The notes beneath the pieces were generated by a model. It was not told where the DNA came from and searched no databases. It was given only the letters and a program-made list of their open reading frames with translations. 64,000 bases of DNA from Streptomyces asoensis. GTDB taxonomy: Bacteria; Actinomycetota; Actinomycetes; Streptomycetales; Streptomycetaceae. The stretch lies in NCBI RefSeq assembly GCF_016860545.1, contig NZ_BNEB01000005.1:1550001-1614000 (forward strand), read 5' to 3'. Within the stretch, counting starts at the first letter, position 1; every line of letters starts with the position of its first letter. The position numbers were made by a program, and so were the translations under genes. Below are positions 1-8,321 of the stretch, piece by piece.

Positions 1-675
1 CTCACCGGCAGCCAGGAATCCGGCATGGCCCGCCACAGCGCGGCCACGGCGGTCATCCTGATGCTCTGCGCGGCGGTCTTCGACCTCTTCGACGGCCTGG
101 TCGCCCGCAAGCTGCGCTCCTCCCCGATGGGCGCGGAGCTGGACAACCTCTCGGACCTGATCAGCTTCGGTCTGGCCCCGGCCTACTTCGTGCTGGTCTA
201 CGGCATGGTCGCCGACGACGCCCACCAGCGGGTGGCGGCGGTCGGCGGCATCGTGGTGCTGCTGGCGGTGGTGCTGAGGCTCGCGAGGTTCTCGTGCGTC
301 ACCGTGAAGGACGGCACCTTCCAGGGCATGCCCTCGCCGTTCGGAGCACTGACGGTCGTCTCGATCGTGCTCCTCGAGCTGCCGTTCGTCGCCACGCTGA
401 TGGCGATCATCGGCACCGCCTGGCTGATGGTGAGCCGGGTCGAGTACCCGAAGCCGCGGGGCCGCCTCGCCGGCGCGATGCTCTCCTGGATCGTGCTGTC
501 GATGGGCCTGCTGGCCGCCTGGGCGTTCGACGCCCCGAGCGGACAGCTGCTGCTCCAGACCGGCTGCGCGCTCCAGCTCGTCATGGGCGCGGTGATCCCC
601 CTGTTCGCCACGGCGCGCCGGGTGAACAACTTCCGCGGCAACCGGCGCGAGGCCCGGGCGGCCCAGCTGCCGTAG
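1..675 (+). CDS. pssA: CDP-diacylglycerol-serine O-phosphatidyltransferase, 5' end missing
   Basis: This membrane enzyme makes phosphatidylserine from CDP-diacylglycerol and L-serine, the precursor of phosphatidylethanolamine. The frame is open from base 1, so the true start lies to the left. The CDP-alcohol phosphatidyltransferase signature is clear: DLFDGLVAR followed by GAELDNLSD supplies the metal-binding aspartates of the D-x2-DG-x2-AR-x7-8-G-x3-D-x3-D motif. Hydrophobic segments follow through most of the protein and a basic tail (RRVNNFRGNRREAR) ends it. The decarboxylase gene that usually partners it would lie outside the window. A strong hairpin follows the stop codon. Confidence 0.9.
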   Translation, partial: LTGSQESGMARHSAATAVILMLCAAVFDLFDGLVARKLRSSPMGAELDNLSDLISFGLAPAYFVLVYGMVADDAHQRVAAVGGIVVLLAVVLRLARFSCVTVKDGTFQGMPSPFGALTVVSIVLLELPFVATLMAIIGTAWLMVSRVEYPKPRGRLAGAMLSWIVLSMGLLAAWAFDAPSGQLLLQTGCALQLVMGAVIPLFATARRVNNFRGNRREARAAQLP

Positions 676-700
676 CGCGGACCGCGCGCGTCACGACGGA

Positions 701-736
701 AGAAGGGGCCCGAACCACTTGGTTCGGGCCCCTTCT
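701..736. terminator. Bidirectional terminator between pssA and glycerate kinase
   Basis: There is a perfect 17-bp inverted repeat, with arms 701-717 and 720-736 (AGAAGGGGCCCGAACCA and its complement) and a 2-base centre. It lies between two convergent genes, 26 bp after the pssA stop and 28 bp beyond the end of the opposing gene. It can serve both transcripts. Confidence 0.85.
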
Positions 737-763
737 CGGTGTCCGGCGGGCGGCGGGCCGCCC

Positions 764-1915
764 TCAGCTCAGGAAGTCACGGCCGATCCGCTCCGCCACC
801 CGTTCCAGGATGGGCCCCGCGTCGGCGATGCACCGGGCGATGTCCGGTTCGGCGTCGGTCAGCGGGTACGCCCGGCGGATGCCGGCGCGGCCCAGCTCCA
901 CCGGCGGCAGGGCGAGGCGGCCGCAGACGGCGACGACCTCCTTGCCTGCCGCCCGGGCGGCCGCGGCGACACCGGCGGGAGCCTTGCCGTGCAGGGTCTG
1001 CTCGTCGAGCGACCCCTCACCGGTGATCACCAGCTCGGCCCGTTCGAGGGCCGGCGCGAAGCCCAGCACGTCGAGCATGACCTCGATCCCGGGACGGAAC
1101 CGGGCCCCGACGAGCAGCGCGCCGTAGCCGATGCCGCCCGCGGCGCCCGCGCCCGGCGCGGCGGCGTACTGCGCGGCCTTCGACCCGAGCGCCGTCTCCA
1201 GCACCTTCGCGTAGTGGGCCAGCGCCGCGTCCAGCGCGGCGACGTCGTCCGGCGAGGCGCCCTTCTGCGGCCCGTACACCGCCGGTGCGCCCTTGGGGCC
1301 GGTCAGCGGGTTGTCGACGTCGCTGGCCAGCACGAGTTCCACGGCGGCCAGCCGGGGGTCGAGCCCGGACAGGTCGGCGCGGGCCAGTGCGGCGAGGCCG
1401 CCGCCGCCCGGGGCGACCGGTTCGCCGTCCGCGTCCAGGAACCGCGCGCCGAGCGCGGACAGCATGCCCGCGCCGCCGTCCGTGGTGGCGCTGCCGCCGA
1501 CCCCGAACACGATCGTGCGCACGCCCTCGTCCAGCGCGGCCCGCAGCAGCTCGCCCGATCCGTACGTCGACGCCGTGAGGGGGGCGAAGACACCGGCCGG
1601 GAGCCGTTGCAGACCGCTCGCCTCCGCCATCTCCACGACGGCGGTGTCACCCCGTACGGCGAAGGCGGCGGTCACCTCCTGGCCGAGGGGGCCCGCGACC
1701 CGTACCTCCCGGCGGTCGAACCCGGCCGCGACCGCCGCGGCGACCGTCCCGTCGCCGCCGTCGGCCACCGGCAGCGCCTCGACCTCGACGTGCGGAGCGA
1801 CCCGGCGCAGGCCCGCCGTCACCCGCTCGGCGACCTCCACGGCCGTCAGCGAGCCCTTGAACTTGTCCGCGGCCACGAGCACCCGTCGGGTGCCCCGCGC
1901 TGGAGCGTCCGTCAC
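764..1915 (-). CDS. Glycerate kinase
   Basis: The 383-residue protein has the length and sequence of the GckA/GlxK-type glycerate kinase family, which phosphorylates glycerate with ATP and feeds glyoxylate/glycerate carbon into glycolysis. Recognisable family stretches are VLVAADKFKGSLTA near residue 12, DGGDGT near residue 48, the GVGGSATTDGGAGML segment near residues 135-150, and VITGEGSLDEQT near residue 300. The start codon is an ATG. The gene stands alone, convergent with pssA, and its promoter must lie in the 1916-2386 gap shared with the divergent kinase gene. Confidence 0.92.
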   Translation of the reverse strand: MTDAPARGTRRVLVAADKFKGSLTAVEVAERVTAGLRRVAPHVEVEALPVADGGDGTVAAAVAAGFDRREVRVAGPLGQEVTAAFAVRGDTAVVEMAEASGLQRLPAGVFAPLTASTYGSGELLRAALDEGVRTIVFGVGGSATTDGGAGMLSALGARFLDADGEPVAPGGGGLAALARADLSGLDPRLAAVELVLASDVDNPLTGPKGAPAVYGPQKGASPDDVAALDAALAHYAKVLETALGSKAAQYAAAPGAGAAGGIGYGALLVGARFRPGIEVMLDVLGFAPALERAELVITGEGSLDEQTLHGKAPAGVAAAARAAGKEVVAVCGRLALPPVELGRAGIRRAYPLTDAEPDIARCIADAGPILERVAERIGRDFLS

Positions 1916-2386
1916 CTTGCCATCCCCTTGCTCTCCGGGCCCCGCGCACGTCAGGGCCAGTCGCGCCGCTGTGACCTTAACCGCAAGGCGCCCCCGCCGT
2001 CATGCGGTGACCGGAGCCTGGACCGACCCTGAGCGCCGCCTGTGAGCCCGCCCGCAGGACCGCCCTCCCCGACGGACCGGCGCCCGGGGCCGGGACCGAA
2101 AGGGCAGGAAGGGCCGGGCGCCGGGGCAGACGTGCGGGTGCGCACGGGCCCGCTCCCGGAGCAGCGCGGGCGTTCCGTCGGCGGGTTCCCGCATTCCGGG
2201 GTCGGGGGCCACCCGGAATCCCCCGGCCGCGCAGGCCCGCCGGGGTGCGCCGCCGGGCCGGCCGGAAAGTTGAACGGTGGATCCTTCCGCCATACTTGCG
2301 GGCGCGAGCCGCCCTGCCCACCAGAAGCCAGCCAAGGCCCGGCGCGTCCTTCGCGCGCTGACGCACACCTCCGGGGAACAGTCGTC
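1916..2386. other. Gene-free divergent promoter region
   Basis: No coding frame here looks real: the open frames on both strands are low-complexity, R/P/G-rich and overlap one another. The region must hold promoters for the leftward glycerate kinase and the rightward Ser/Thr kinase. One candidate for the kinase is TTGAAC (2270-2275) with CATACT (2291-2296). The 15-bp spacing is short for a vegetative promoter. Confidence 0.4.
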
Positions 2387-3964
2387 ATGAACAACCTCCA
2401 GCCTTCGGACCCGACGTCCATCGGCGGCTATCCGCTGCTCGGCCGGCTCGGCGCGGGCGGCATGGGGCAGGTGTACCTGTCCCGTACGGCGTCGGGCCGG
2501 CTGCTCGCGCTCAAGACGATCCGCGAGGACCTGAGCTCGGACCCCGGCTTCGAGGAGCGGTTCGCCCGCGAGATAGAGAGCAGCGACCGCGTCCGCTCGC
2601 CCTGGACGGTGACGGTCGTCGACTACAGCCCTCCGGGCCGGCGCCCGCAGTGGCTGGCCACCGAGTACGTGCCCGCGCCGTCGCTCGCCGACTGGGTCGC
2701 GGCGCACGGTCCGCTGCCGACGCCCGCGCTGCTCTCGCTCGCCGCCGAGCTGTGCGCCGCCGTCCGGGCCGTGCACCAGGCCGGTCTGGCGCACCGGGAC
2801 GTCAAACCCGGCAACATCCTGCTGGCACGCGACCGGCCCCGGCTGATCGACTTCGGGGTCGCGCGGGCCGCCGACGACAGCCGCCACACCCGGCTCGGCG
2901 TCTCCGTGGGATCCCCCGGCTTCCTCGCGCCCGACCAGGCCGTGGGCGGGGTGGCGGCCGAACCCGCCGATGTGTTCTCGCTGGCCGCCGTGCTGGTGTA
3001 CGCCGCGACGGGACACAGCCCCTTCTCGCGTGCGGGCGAGCAGATCCCCGCGGCCTCCCTGCTGTACCGGGTGGTCCACGAGGAGCCCGATCTGACGGGG
3101 GTCCCCGCGGAGCTGGCGCCGCTGCTCACCGCGTGCCTCGCCAAGGACCCGGCCGCCCGTCCGACGGCGGACCGGCTGGGCGCCTGGCTGGAGGAGCGGG
3201 GCGCCCGGACCGGCGGCTGGCCCGAGGCCTGTCCCACGCTCCTCGGCGGGCAGCTGACCGAGGCGGAGCACTCCGCGCGCACCCTGGTCGACCTGGCGCC
3301 CGCGTCCGGCGCGGCGCCGGACGACCGGACGGCCGTCGCGGGCACGGCGAGGTCCGACACCGTCCCGGCCGTCCCGGCCGTGCCCGGCCGCCGCCGGCCC
3401 GCCTGGCCGGTGACGGCGGGCGTCGCGGCGGTCGCGGTCCTGGCCGCCGTGGCCGCCACCGTGTACGTCGGTACGCAGGAGTCCTCCGGGTCCTCGCCCT
3501 CGTCCGGCTCGCGGGCCCGTGCGTCGGGTTCCGTCGCGCCGGCGGGCGGGGACGGCACGGCGTCCGCCTCGCCCCGGCAGACCCAGGAGCAGCAGGAGTC
3601 CCCGCAGCCTCAGGAGTCCCCGGCGAAGGACACGGCGCTCAAGGTCGTGCAGGCCACGCTGGAACTGGCGACGGGCGCCTCGGTGACGGGCGGGAACCGG
3701 AGCCTGGTCATCCAGCCGGACGGCAACCTGGTGATCTACGACGCCGACCACACGGCGCGCTGGGCCTCCAGGACCACGGGTGAGGGCAACACCGCCCGCT
3801 TCCAGGCGGACGGCAACCTGGTGGTCTACAACAGCGGCGGGCAGCCCCTGTGGGCCTCGCAGACCAATGGGCACGACGGAGCGGTCCTCGTCTTCCAGGC
3901 CGACGGGAACGTCGTGATCAAGTCCGGCGACACGGTGCTGTGGGCCGCGGGCTCGCAGGACTGA
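2387..3964 (+). CDS. Membrane Ser/Thr protein kinase with bulb-lectin-like ectodomain
   Basis: This is a Hanks-type kinase of 525 residues. The P-loop GAGGMG is at 22-27 and the ATP lysine is K43 (LALKTI). The catalytic HRDVKPGN is at 136-143 and the Mg-binding DFG begins at D155. The APE motif reads APD. A membrane segment at about 338-362 follows a Pro/Ala-rich juxtamembrane stretch. After an S/Q-rich linker, the outer part carries three QxDGNxVxY-type repeats (IQPDGNLVIY, FQADGNLVVY, FQADGNVVIK), the signature of monocot mannose-binding (B-type) lectins. The frame is open 345 bp further upstream. I chose the ATG at 2387 because CCGGGGAAC precedes it and the kinase domain starts straight after. 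The natural reading is sensing of a cell-wall glycan or sugar outside and phosphorylation inside. Confidence 0.9.
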   Translation: MNNLQPSDPTSIGGYPLLGRLGAGGMGQVYLSRTASGRLLALKTIREDLSSDPGFEERFAREIESSDRVRSPWTVTVVDYSPPGRRPQWLATEYVPAPSLADWVAAHGPLPTPALLSLAAELCAAVRAVHQAGLAHRDVKPGNILLARDRPRLIDFGVARAADDSRHTRLGVSVGSPGFLAPDQAVGGVAAEPADVFSLAAVLVYAATGHSPFSRAGEQIPAASLLYRVVHEEPDLTGVPAELAPLLTACLAKDPAARPTADRLGAWLEERGARTGGWPEACPTLLGGQLTEAEHSARTLVDLAPASGAAPDDRTAVAGTARSDTVPAVPAVPGRRRPAWPVTAGVAAVAVLAAVAATVYVGTQESSGSSPSSGSRARASGSVAPAGGDGTASASPRQTQEQQESPQPQESPAKDTALKVVQATLELATGASVTGGNRSLVIQPDGNLVIYDADHTARWASRTTGEGNTARFQADGNLVVYNSGGQPLWASQTNGHDGAVLVFQADGNVVIKSGDTVLWAAGSQD

Positions 3965-3987
3965 GCCGCTTCCCGTCCGCCGCCGCC

Positions 3988-3999
3988 TACGCTGTCCGG
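3988..3999 (+). promoter_or_regulatory. Leaderless-type -10 element for the Nudix gene
   Basis: TACGCT at 3988-3993 is six bases before the ATG at 4000 and no Shine-Dalgarno sequence is present, as expected for a leaderless transcript. Confidence 0.45.
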
Positions 4000-4545
4000 A
4001 TGAGCATCCCCGGTACCTCCGGCGTCCCCGCCGCCTCCGGCACGCCCGCCGCGCCAACCGCGTCCGACTTCGCGGCGTACGTCGCGACCCTCCCCCGGGT
4101 CCTGGCCGGCGCCGCCGCGCTGTTCCGTGACGCCGAGGGGCGGGTCCTGCTGGTCGAGCCCAACTACCGGCCGGGCTGGGCCCTGCCCGGGGGCACGATC
4201 GAGTCCGACGACGGGGAGAGCCCCCGGCAGGCGGCGCGCCGCGAGACGCTCGAGGAGATCGGTCTCGACCGCCCGCTCGGGCGGCTGCTCGCGGTGGACT
4301 GGGTGCCCGGTCCGGACCGGCCGCCGCTGGTGGCGTACGTGTACGACGGCGGGGTCCTCGGGGAGGACGACTTCGCCGCGATCCGGTTGCAGGAGGCGGA
4401 GCTGCTGTCCTGGCGGCTGGTCCCGCGCGCGCGGCTCACGGAACATCTGTTCGGCTCGCTGGGACACCGGGTGCTGGCCGCGCTGGACGCGCTGGCCGAC
4501 GGCTCGACGACCGCGGAGCTGGAGAACGGCCGCCCGGTCGACTGA
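4000..4545 (+). CDS. Nudix hydrolase
   Basis: The 181-residue protein has one Nudix domain at about residues 30-170. The Nudix box is GTIESDDGESPRQAARRETLEEIGL. It contains the metal-binding REtxEE core, with two extra residues between the first glycine and the first glutamate compared with the GX5EX7REUXEEXGU consensus. Family members hydrolyse nucleoside-diphosphate-linked compounds, and the substrate cannot be read from the sequence. It starts 36 bp after the kinase stop. The ATG at 4000 has no ribosome site but has a -10-like hexamer at the right distance for leaderless translation. Confidence 0.85.
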   Translation: MSIPGTSGVPAASGTPAAPTASDFAAYVATLPRVLAGAAALFRDAEGRVLLVEPNYRPGWALPGGTIESDDGESPRQAARRETLEEIGLDRPLGRLLAVDWVPGPDRPPLVAYVYDGGVLGEDDFAAIRLQEAELLSWRLVPRARLTEHLFGSLGHRVLAALDALADGSTTAELENGRPVD

Positions 4546-4581
4546 CGGCCGTCCACTGACGGCGGCCGGGCCGCGGGGCGC

Positions 4582-4782
4582 TCAGCCCTGGACGTCGCGC
4601 GGTGTGCCGTCGGCGTCGCGCAGGACCTCGTCACGGGCGGCGGTCCGCGCCTCCGTGCGGTGGCCGCGCGCGATGTAGTCGCGCACGACGAGCTCGACGG
4701 CGTCCCGGGGGTTGCCCACGCCGGTGAGCACCATGACCTCGACGACGAGTTCGGCGTCGAGCGGGACTGCGACCTTGGCCAT
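4582..4782 (-). CDS. Small VapB-like antitoxin-type protein
   Basis: This is a 66-residue protein beginning MAKVAVPLDAELV. It has the N-terminal beta strand and two helices expected of a ribbon-helix-helix regulator and resembles the VapB/DUF2191 antitoxin-like proteins of actinobacteria. The tail is charged. No PIN-domain toxin gene is adjacent on either side, so if it is an antitoxin it is an orphan. More likely it is a small DNA-binding regulator. TACCGT at 4789-4794 (reverse strand) lies six bases before the ATG, suggesting a leaderless transcript. It sits between the Nudix gene and the divergent DGPF-ECF42 operon. Confidence 0.65.
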   Translation of the reverse strand: MAKVAVPLDAELVVEVMVLTGVGNPRDAVELVVRDYIARGHRTEARTAARDEVLRDADGTPRDVQG

Positions 4783-4844
4783 GCCGGGACGGTAGCACCG
4801 GCACGGCACCCCGGAGAGGGCCGCAAAAAAACTTTCGGCGGCGA

Positions 4845-4871
4845 TGTCGAGAATCCGTGGCCCGCTCCGTC
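4845..4871 (+). promoter_or_regulatory. ECF42-type promoter for the DGPF-sigma operon
   Basis: TGTCGA (4845-4850), 17 bases, then CGTC (4868-4871). The ECF42 group in Streptomyces is reported to recognise TGTCGA at -35 and CGA/TC at -10. This matches at a correct spacing, 52 bp before the DGPF start codon, so the sigma factor probably drives its own operon. Confidence 0.7.
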
Positions 4872-4923
4872 CCCGTGGTGAAGGCGGCCACAATGGGCCG
4901 CACCAGCGTCGAGGAGAACCACG

Positions 4924-5331
4924 ATGGCCAAGTACCTGCTGCTCAAGCACTACCGCGGCGCCCCGGCCGCGCAGAACTGCGTCCCCATGGACCAGTGGAC
5001 ACCCGAGGAGGTCACGGCACACATCAGGTTCATGCAGGAGTTCGCGGCCAGGCTGGAGGGGACCGGCGAGTTCGTCGACGCGCAGGCGCTCGCCCCCGAG
5101 GGCACCTTCGTCCGGTACGACGGCGAGGGCCGCCCGCCGGTCACCGACGGCCCGTTCGCCGAGACCAAGGACCTCATCGCCGGCTGGATGGTGATCGACG
5201 TCGACAGCCACGAGCGCGCCGTCGAGCTGGCCGGAGAGCTGTCGGCCGCCCCCGGAGCGGGCGGGAAGCCGATCCACGAGTCGATCGAGCTGCGCCCGTT
5301 CCTCGCGGCGCCGCCCACCGTCACGGAGTGA
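4924..5331 (+). CDS. DGPF (YCII-related) protein
   Basis: This 135-residue protein belongs to the YCII-related alpha/beta fold family. The diagnostic DGPF stretch is DGPFAETKDLIAGW near residues 75-88, with MAKYLLLKHYRG at the start. Proteins of this family are the conserved genomic partners, and the known targets, of ECF42 sigma factors. Their biochemical role is not established. The ribosome site GAGGAGAA lies just before the ATG. The stop codon overlaps the GTG of the sigma factor gene by 4 bp, so the two are translationally coupled. Confidence 0.88.
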   Translation: MAKYLLLKHYRGAPAAQNCVPMDQWTPEEVTAHIRFMQEFAARLEGTGEFVDAQALAPEGTFVRYDGEGRPPVTDGPFAETKDLIAGWMVIDVDSHERAVELAGELSAAPGAGGKPIHESIELRPFLAAPPTVTE

Positions 5332-6485
5332 CGTCCCCGGTGGACGAACTCCTGCTGCGCAGCCTCACCCCGGGCGTGCTCGGGATCCTCGTCCGCCGCG
5401 GAGCCGACTTCGCGGCGGCCGAGGACGCCGTGCAGGACGCGCTGGTCGAGGCGGTGCGCGTCTGGCCGGCCGAGCCGCCGCGCGATCCCAAGGGCTGGCT
5501 GGTCACGGTGGCCTGGCGCCGGTTCCTCGACTCGGCCCGGGCGGACACCGCCCGCCGCCGGCGCGAGGACCTCGTCGACGAGGAACCGGCGCCCGGTCCG
5601 GCGTCCGGGGCCGACGACACGCTCCGGCTCTACTTCCTGTGCGCGCACCCGTCGCTCAGCCCGTCGTCGGCGGTCGCGCTCACCCTGCGCGCCGTCGGCG
5701 GGCTCACCACCCGCCAGATCGCCGAGGCGTACCTGGTGCCCGAGGCGACCATGGCGCAGCGCATCAGCCGGGCGAAGCGCACCGTCCGCGGCGTGCGCTT
5801 CGACCGGCCCGGGGACGTGGCCACCGTGCTGCGCGTCCTCTACCTCGTGTTCAACGAGGGCTATTCCGGCGACGTCGACCTCGCCGCCGAAGCCGTCCGG
5901 CTCACCCGGCAGCTCGCGGCCGTGATCGACCACCCGGAGGTGGCGGGACTGCTCGCCCTCATGCTGCTCCACCACGCGCGACGGGCCGGGCGCACCGCAC
6001 CCGACGGCAGCCTGGTGCCGCTCGCGGAACAGGACCGGGGGCGGTGGGACACCGCGTCGATCGCCGAAGGGGTGGGGATCCTCCAGGCGGCGCTGGCCCG
6101 GGACCGGCTGGGCGAGTTCCAGGCCCAGGCCGCCATCGCGGCGCTGCACGCCGACGCGCCCACCGCCGGGGAGACCGACTGGGTGCAGATCGTCGAGTGG
6201 TACGACGAGCTGGTCGGCCTCACCGGCAGTCCCGTCGCCCGGCTCAACCGGGCGGTGGCCGTCGGTGAGGCCGACGGGCCGCGCGCGGGCCTCGCGGCGC
6301 TCGCCGCCCTGGACGATTCGCTGCCCCGCTACAGCGCGGTGGCGGCCCACCTGCACGAGCGGGACGGGGACCTGGTGACGGCGGCGCGGCTGTACGCCGA
6401 GGCCGCGCACCGGGCGAGAAACGTCGCCGAGCGCGACCATCTGACGCGTCAGGCCGCCCGCCTCAACACCCGCCTGAGGCACTGA
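5328..6485 (+). CDS. ECF42-group RNA polymerase sigma factor with C-terminal TPR-like extension
   Basis: The 385-residue protein starts at a GTG inside the stop of the DGPF gene (GTGA overlap). Sigma region 2 occupies roughly residues 10-75 (DFAAAEDAVQDALVEAVRVWP, then PKGWLVTVAWRRFLDSARAD). Region 4 lies around 100-155 (LTLRAVGGLTTRQIAEAYLVPEATMAQRISRAKRTVR in part). The long remaining C-terminal half is helical and repeat-like (FNEGYSG, LLALMLLHHARR, LNRAVAVGEADGP) and is the extension typical of COG4941/ECF42 proteins. It is thought to replace a classical anti-sigma factor. No anti-sigma gene is nearby, which agrees with that view. Confidence 0.92.
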   Translation: MTSPVDELLLRSLTPGVLGILVRRGADFAAAEDAVQDALVEAVRVWPAEPPRDPKGWLVTVAWRRFLDSARADTARRRREDLVDEEPAPGPASGADDTLRLYFLCAHPSLSPSSAVALTLRAVGGLTTRQIAEAYLVPEATMAQRISRAKRTVRGVRFDRPGDVATVLRVLYLVFNEGYSGDVDLAAEAVRLTRQLAAVIDHPEVAGLLALMLLHHARRAGRTAPDGSLVPLAEQDRGRWDTASIAEGVGILQAALARDRLGEFQAQAAIAALHADAPTAGETDWVQIVEWYDELVGLTGSPVARLNRAVAVGEADGPRAGLAALAALDDSLPRYSAVAAHLHERDGDLVTAARLYAEAAHRARNVAERDHLTRQAARLNTRLRH

Positions 6486-6527
6486 GGTCCGCGCGCAAAC
6501 CGTTCGCGTCCCGGCGGGAGGGCGTCC

Positions 6528-6540
6528 TACGCTCGGGCCC
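6528..6540 (+). promoter_or_regulatory. Leaderless-type -10 element for the sirtuin gene
   Basis: TACGCT at 6528-6533 lies seven bases before the ATG at 6541 and no ribosome site is visible, so a leaderless transcript is likely. Confidence 0.45.
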
Positions 6541-7275
6541 ATGGGCAAGCCTCTCGTCGCCGTTCTCAGCGGAGCCGGCGTCTCCACCGACTCCGGGATC
6601 CCCGACTACCGCGGTCCGAACGGGCTGTGGCGCGAGGACCCCGAGGCCGAGAAGCTCGTCACCTACGGCCCTTACATGGGCGATCCGGAGATCCGGAAGC
6701 GGGCCTGGCGGATGCGGCGCGCGACCGGCGCCCTGGGGGCCGAGCCGAACGCGGCACACCGGGCGGTGGCCGAGCTGGAGCGGTCCGGGGTGCCGGTCCG
6801 GGTCCTCACCCAGAACGTCGACGGGCTGCACCAGCTCGCCGGGATGCCCGCCCGCAAGGTCCTGGAACTGCACGGCACGGCACGCAGTGTCGTGTGCACC
6901 CGGTGCGCCGTGCGCGGCCCCATGGAGGACGCCCTCGCGCGGCTGGACGCCGGTGAGGAGGATCCGCCGTGCCGGGAGTGCGGGGGCGTCCTGAAGCCGG
7001 CCACGGTGATGTTCGGCGAGCGACTCGACCCGGTGGTGCTGGGCCAGGCGCTCGCCATCGCCAAGGCCTGCCAGGTGTTCGTCGCCGTCGGCACCAGTCT
7101 CCGGGTGCAGCCCGCCGCCGGGCTGGCCGGTGTCGCCTCCGAGCACGGGGCCCGGCTCGTCGTCGTCAACGCCGAGCCGACCCCGTACGACGAGATCGCC
7201 GACGAGGTCGTGCGGGAGCCGATCGGGACGGCGCTGCCGAGGGTGCTGCGGGAGCTCGCCGGGTCGGCGCTCTGA
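6541..7275 (+). CDS. cobB: NAD-dependent protein deacylase (sirtuin)
   Basis: This is a compact 244-residue sirtuin. The NAD-binding motif GAGVSTDSGIPDYRG is near residues 10-25, followed by TQNVDGLHQLAG and the catalytic histidine H111 in LELHGT. The structural zinc is held by C119, C122, C144 and C147. The enzyme removes acyl groups from lysine and releases O-acyl-ADP-ribose. A macrodomain protein that could hydrolyse that product is encoded about 20 kb away (27228-27737). The gene is single and probably leaderless. Confidence 0.93.
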   Translation: MGKPLVAVLSGAGVSTDSGIPDYRGPNGLWREDPEAEKLVTYGPYMGDPEIRKRAWRMRRATGALGAEPNAAHRAVAELERSGVPVRVLTQNVDGLHQLAGMPARKVLELHGTARSVVCTRCAVRGPMEDALARLDAGEEDPPCRECGGVLKPATVMFGERLDPVVLGQALAIAKACQVFVAVGTSLRVQPAAGLAGVASEHGARLVVVNAEPTPYDEIADEVVREPIGTALPRVLRELAGSAL

Positions 7276-7289
7276 GCGTGCCGCCCCCT

Positions 7290-7318
7290 CCCCCGCCGTC
7301 ACCCCAGGTAGGCGGGGG
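7290..7318. terminator. Hairpin between convergent sirtuin and propeller genes
   Basis: Arms CCCCCGCC (7290-7297) and GGCGGGGG (7311-7318) enclose a 13-base loop. The structure covers the last codons of the minus-strand gene and follows the sirtuin stop by 14 bp. Confidence 0.45.
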
Positions 7319-8321
7319 CGACGGCGGAGGTCATGAGGGGGCGGGCCGTGCCGCGGCCGTCGGCGCGGACGGTCCACAGGTCCGAGCCGTAGTCGCCGGG
7401 CAGGGCGTAGACGAGGGTGCTTGCGTCGGCCCACAGGGCCTGGTCGTCGACGCTGCGCCGCTCGGCGGTCGGGGACTCCTTCATGGTGCGCAGGTCGAGG
7501 ACGTACAGCCGCCAGGGGGCGTCGGAGGAGGCCCCTGCGACGCGTTTCTTGTAGGCGACGCGGGTGCCGTCGGGCGAGAGGGAGGGGCATTCGACGTTGT
7601 CGTGCAGGGTGGTGAGGGTGCGGGCGGCGAGGTCGCCCCGGACGAGGTGGGTCCGGCCGCCGGTGGCCAGCGTGGCGTAGAAGCGGTCGTCGTCGGCGAA
7701 GGTGACGCCCCAGACGTTGATGTCCGCGGCGCGGTAGGGGCGACCGTCCTCGATGACGCGGAAGTTCTCCAGGTTGTCGTCGATCGCCCAGGTGCGGGTG
7801 TCGACGACGGCGGTGCGGGTGGAGAAGTCGGTGCCCGCGTAGGAGTCCCCGCTGACGAAGACCGTCCAGGCCACCAGGTGTCCGGAGGGCGAGACCCGGG
7901 CGCGGGTGGGGATGCCCGCGGCCGGGAAGCGGCGCAGCTCGCGCAGGTGCGCGTCGAGGACCACCGCCCGGTAGGTGTCCTGGAGCGCGCCGTGCACGGC
8001 CTGGAGGCAGATGCCGGTGCCGGCCGCCGCGTGGAAGCGCAGGCACTTGACGCCCGACGCCGTGCGCGGTCCCTGCGGATCGTCGGCGGGCACGGTGGCG
8101 ATCTCGTCGCGGTGCGGGCCCCAGGCCAGGTTGCGCACCACCAGGCGGCGGCCGGTCGTCGGCCGGAGCGAGACGGTTCCGGCGTGCACGGCCGGGCCGT
8201 CCGCCTGCTGCTGGTCGCGCAGGCCTGACCGGTGGGCGGCGTACAGCACCGCCCCGGTGCCGACGCTCCCGAGCAGCAGGACGGCGAGCGTGAGGATCAC
8301 CAGACGGACGGTTCTGCTCAT
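7299..8321 (-). CDS. Membrane-anchored TolB-like beta-propeller protein
   Basis: The 340-residue protein has an N-terminal hydrophobic segment (residues 5-29, VILTLAVLLLGSVGTGAVLYAA) that acts as an uncleaved anchor or signal. The rest is made of WD40/TolB-like blades, recognisable by repeats such as ARVSPSGHLVAWTVFV, VTFADDDRFYATL, PSLSPDGTRVAYKKR and ALWADASTLVYALPG. No enzyme motif is seen. It overlaps the upstream MFS gene by 4 bp (ATGA), so the two are translationally coupled and probably work together at the membrane. The function is unknown. Confidence 0.75.
   Translation of the reverse strand: MSRTVRLVILTLAVLLLGSVGTGAVLYAAHRSGLRDQQQADGPAVHAGTVSLRPTTGRRLVVRNLAWGPHRDEIATVPADDPQGPRTASGVKCLRFHAAAGTGICLQAVHGALQDTYRAVVLDAHLRELRRFPAAGIPTRARVSPSGHLVAWTVFVSGDSYAGTDFSTRTAVVDTRTWAIDDNLENFRVIEDGRPYRAADINVWGVTFADDDRFYATLATGGRTHLVRGDLAARTLTTLHDNVECPSLSPDGTRVAYKKRVAGASSDAPWRLYVLDLRTMKESPTAERRSVDDQALWADASTLVYALPGDYGSDLWTVRADGRGTARPLMTSAVAPAYLG

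Noticed and set aside
2042..2386. Upstream in-frame extension of the Ser/Thr kinase (115 residues)
   Set aside because: The extension is Pro/Gly/Arg-rich low complexity without a ribosome site, while ATG 2387 has one and starts right at the kinase domain.
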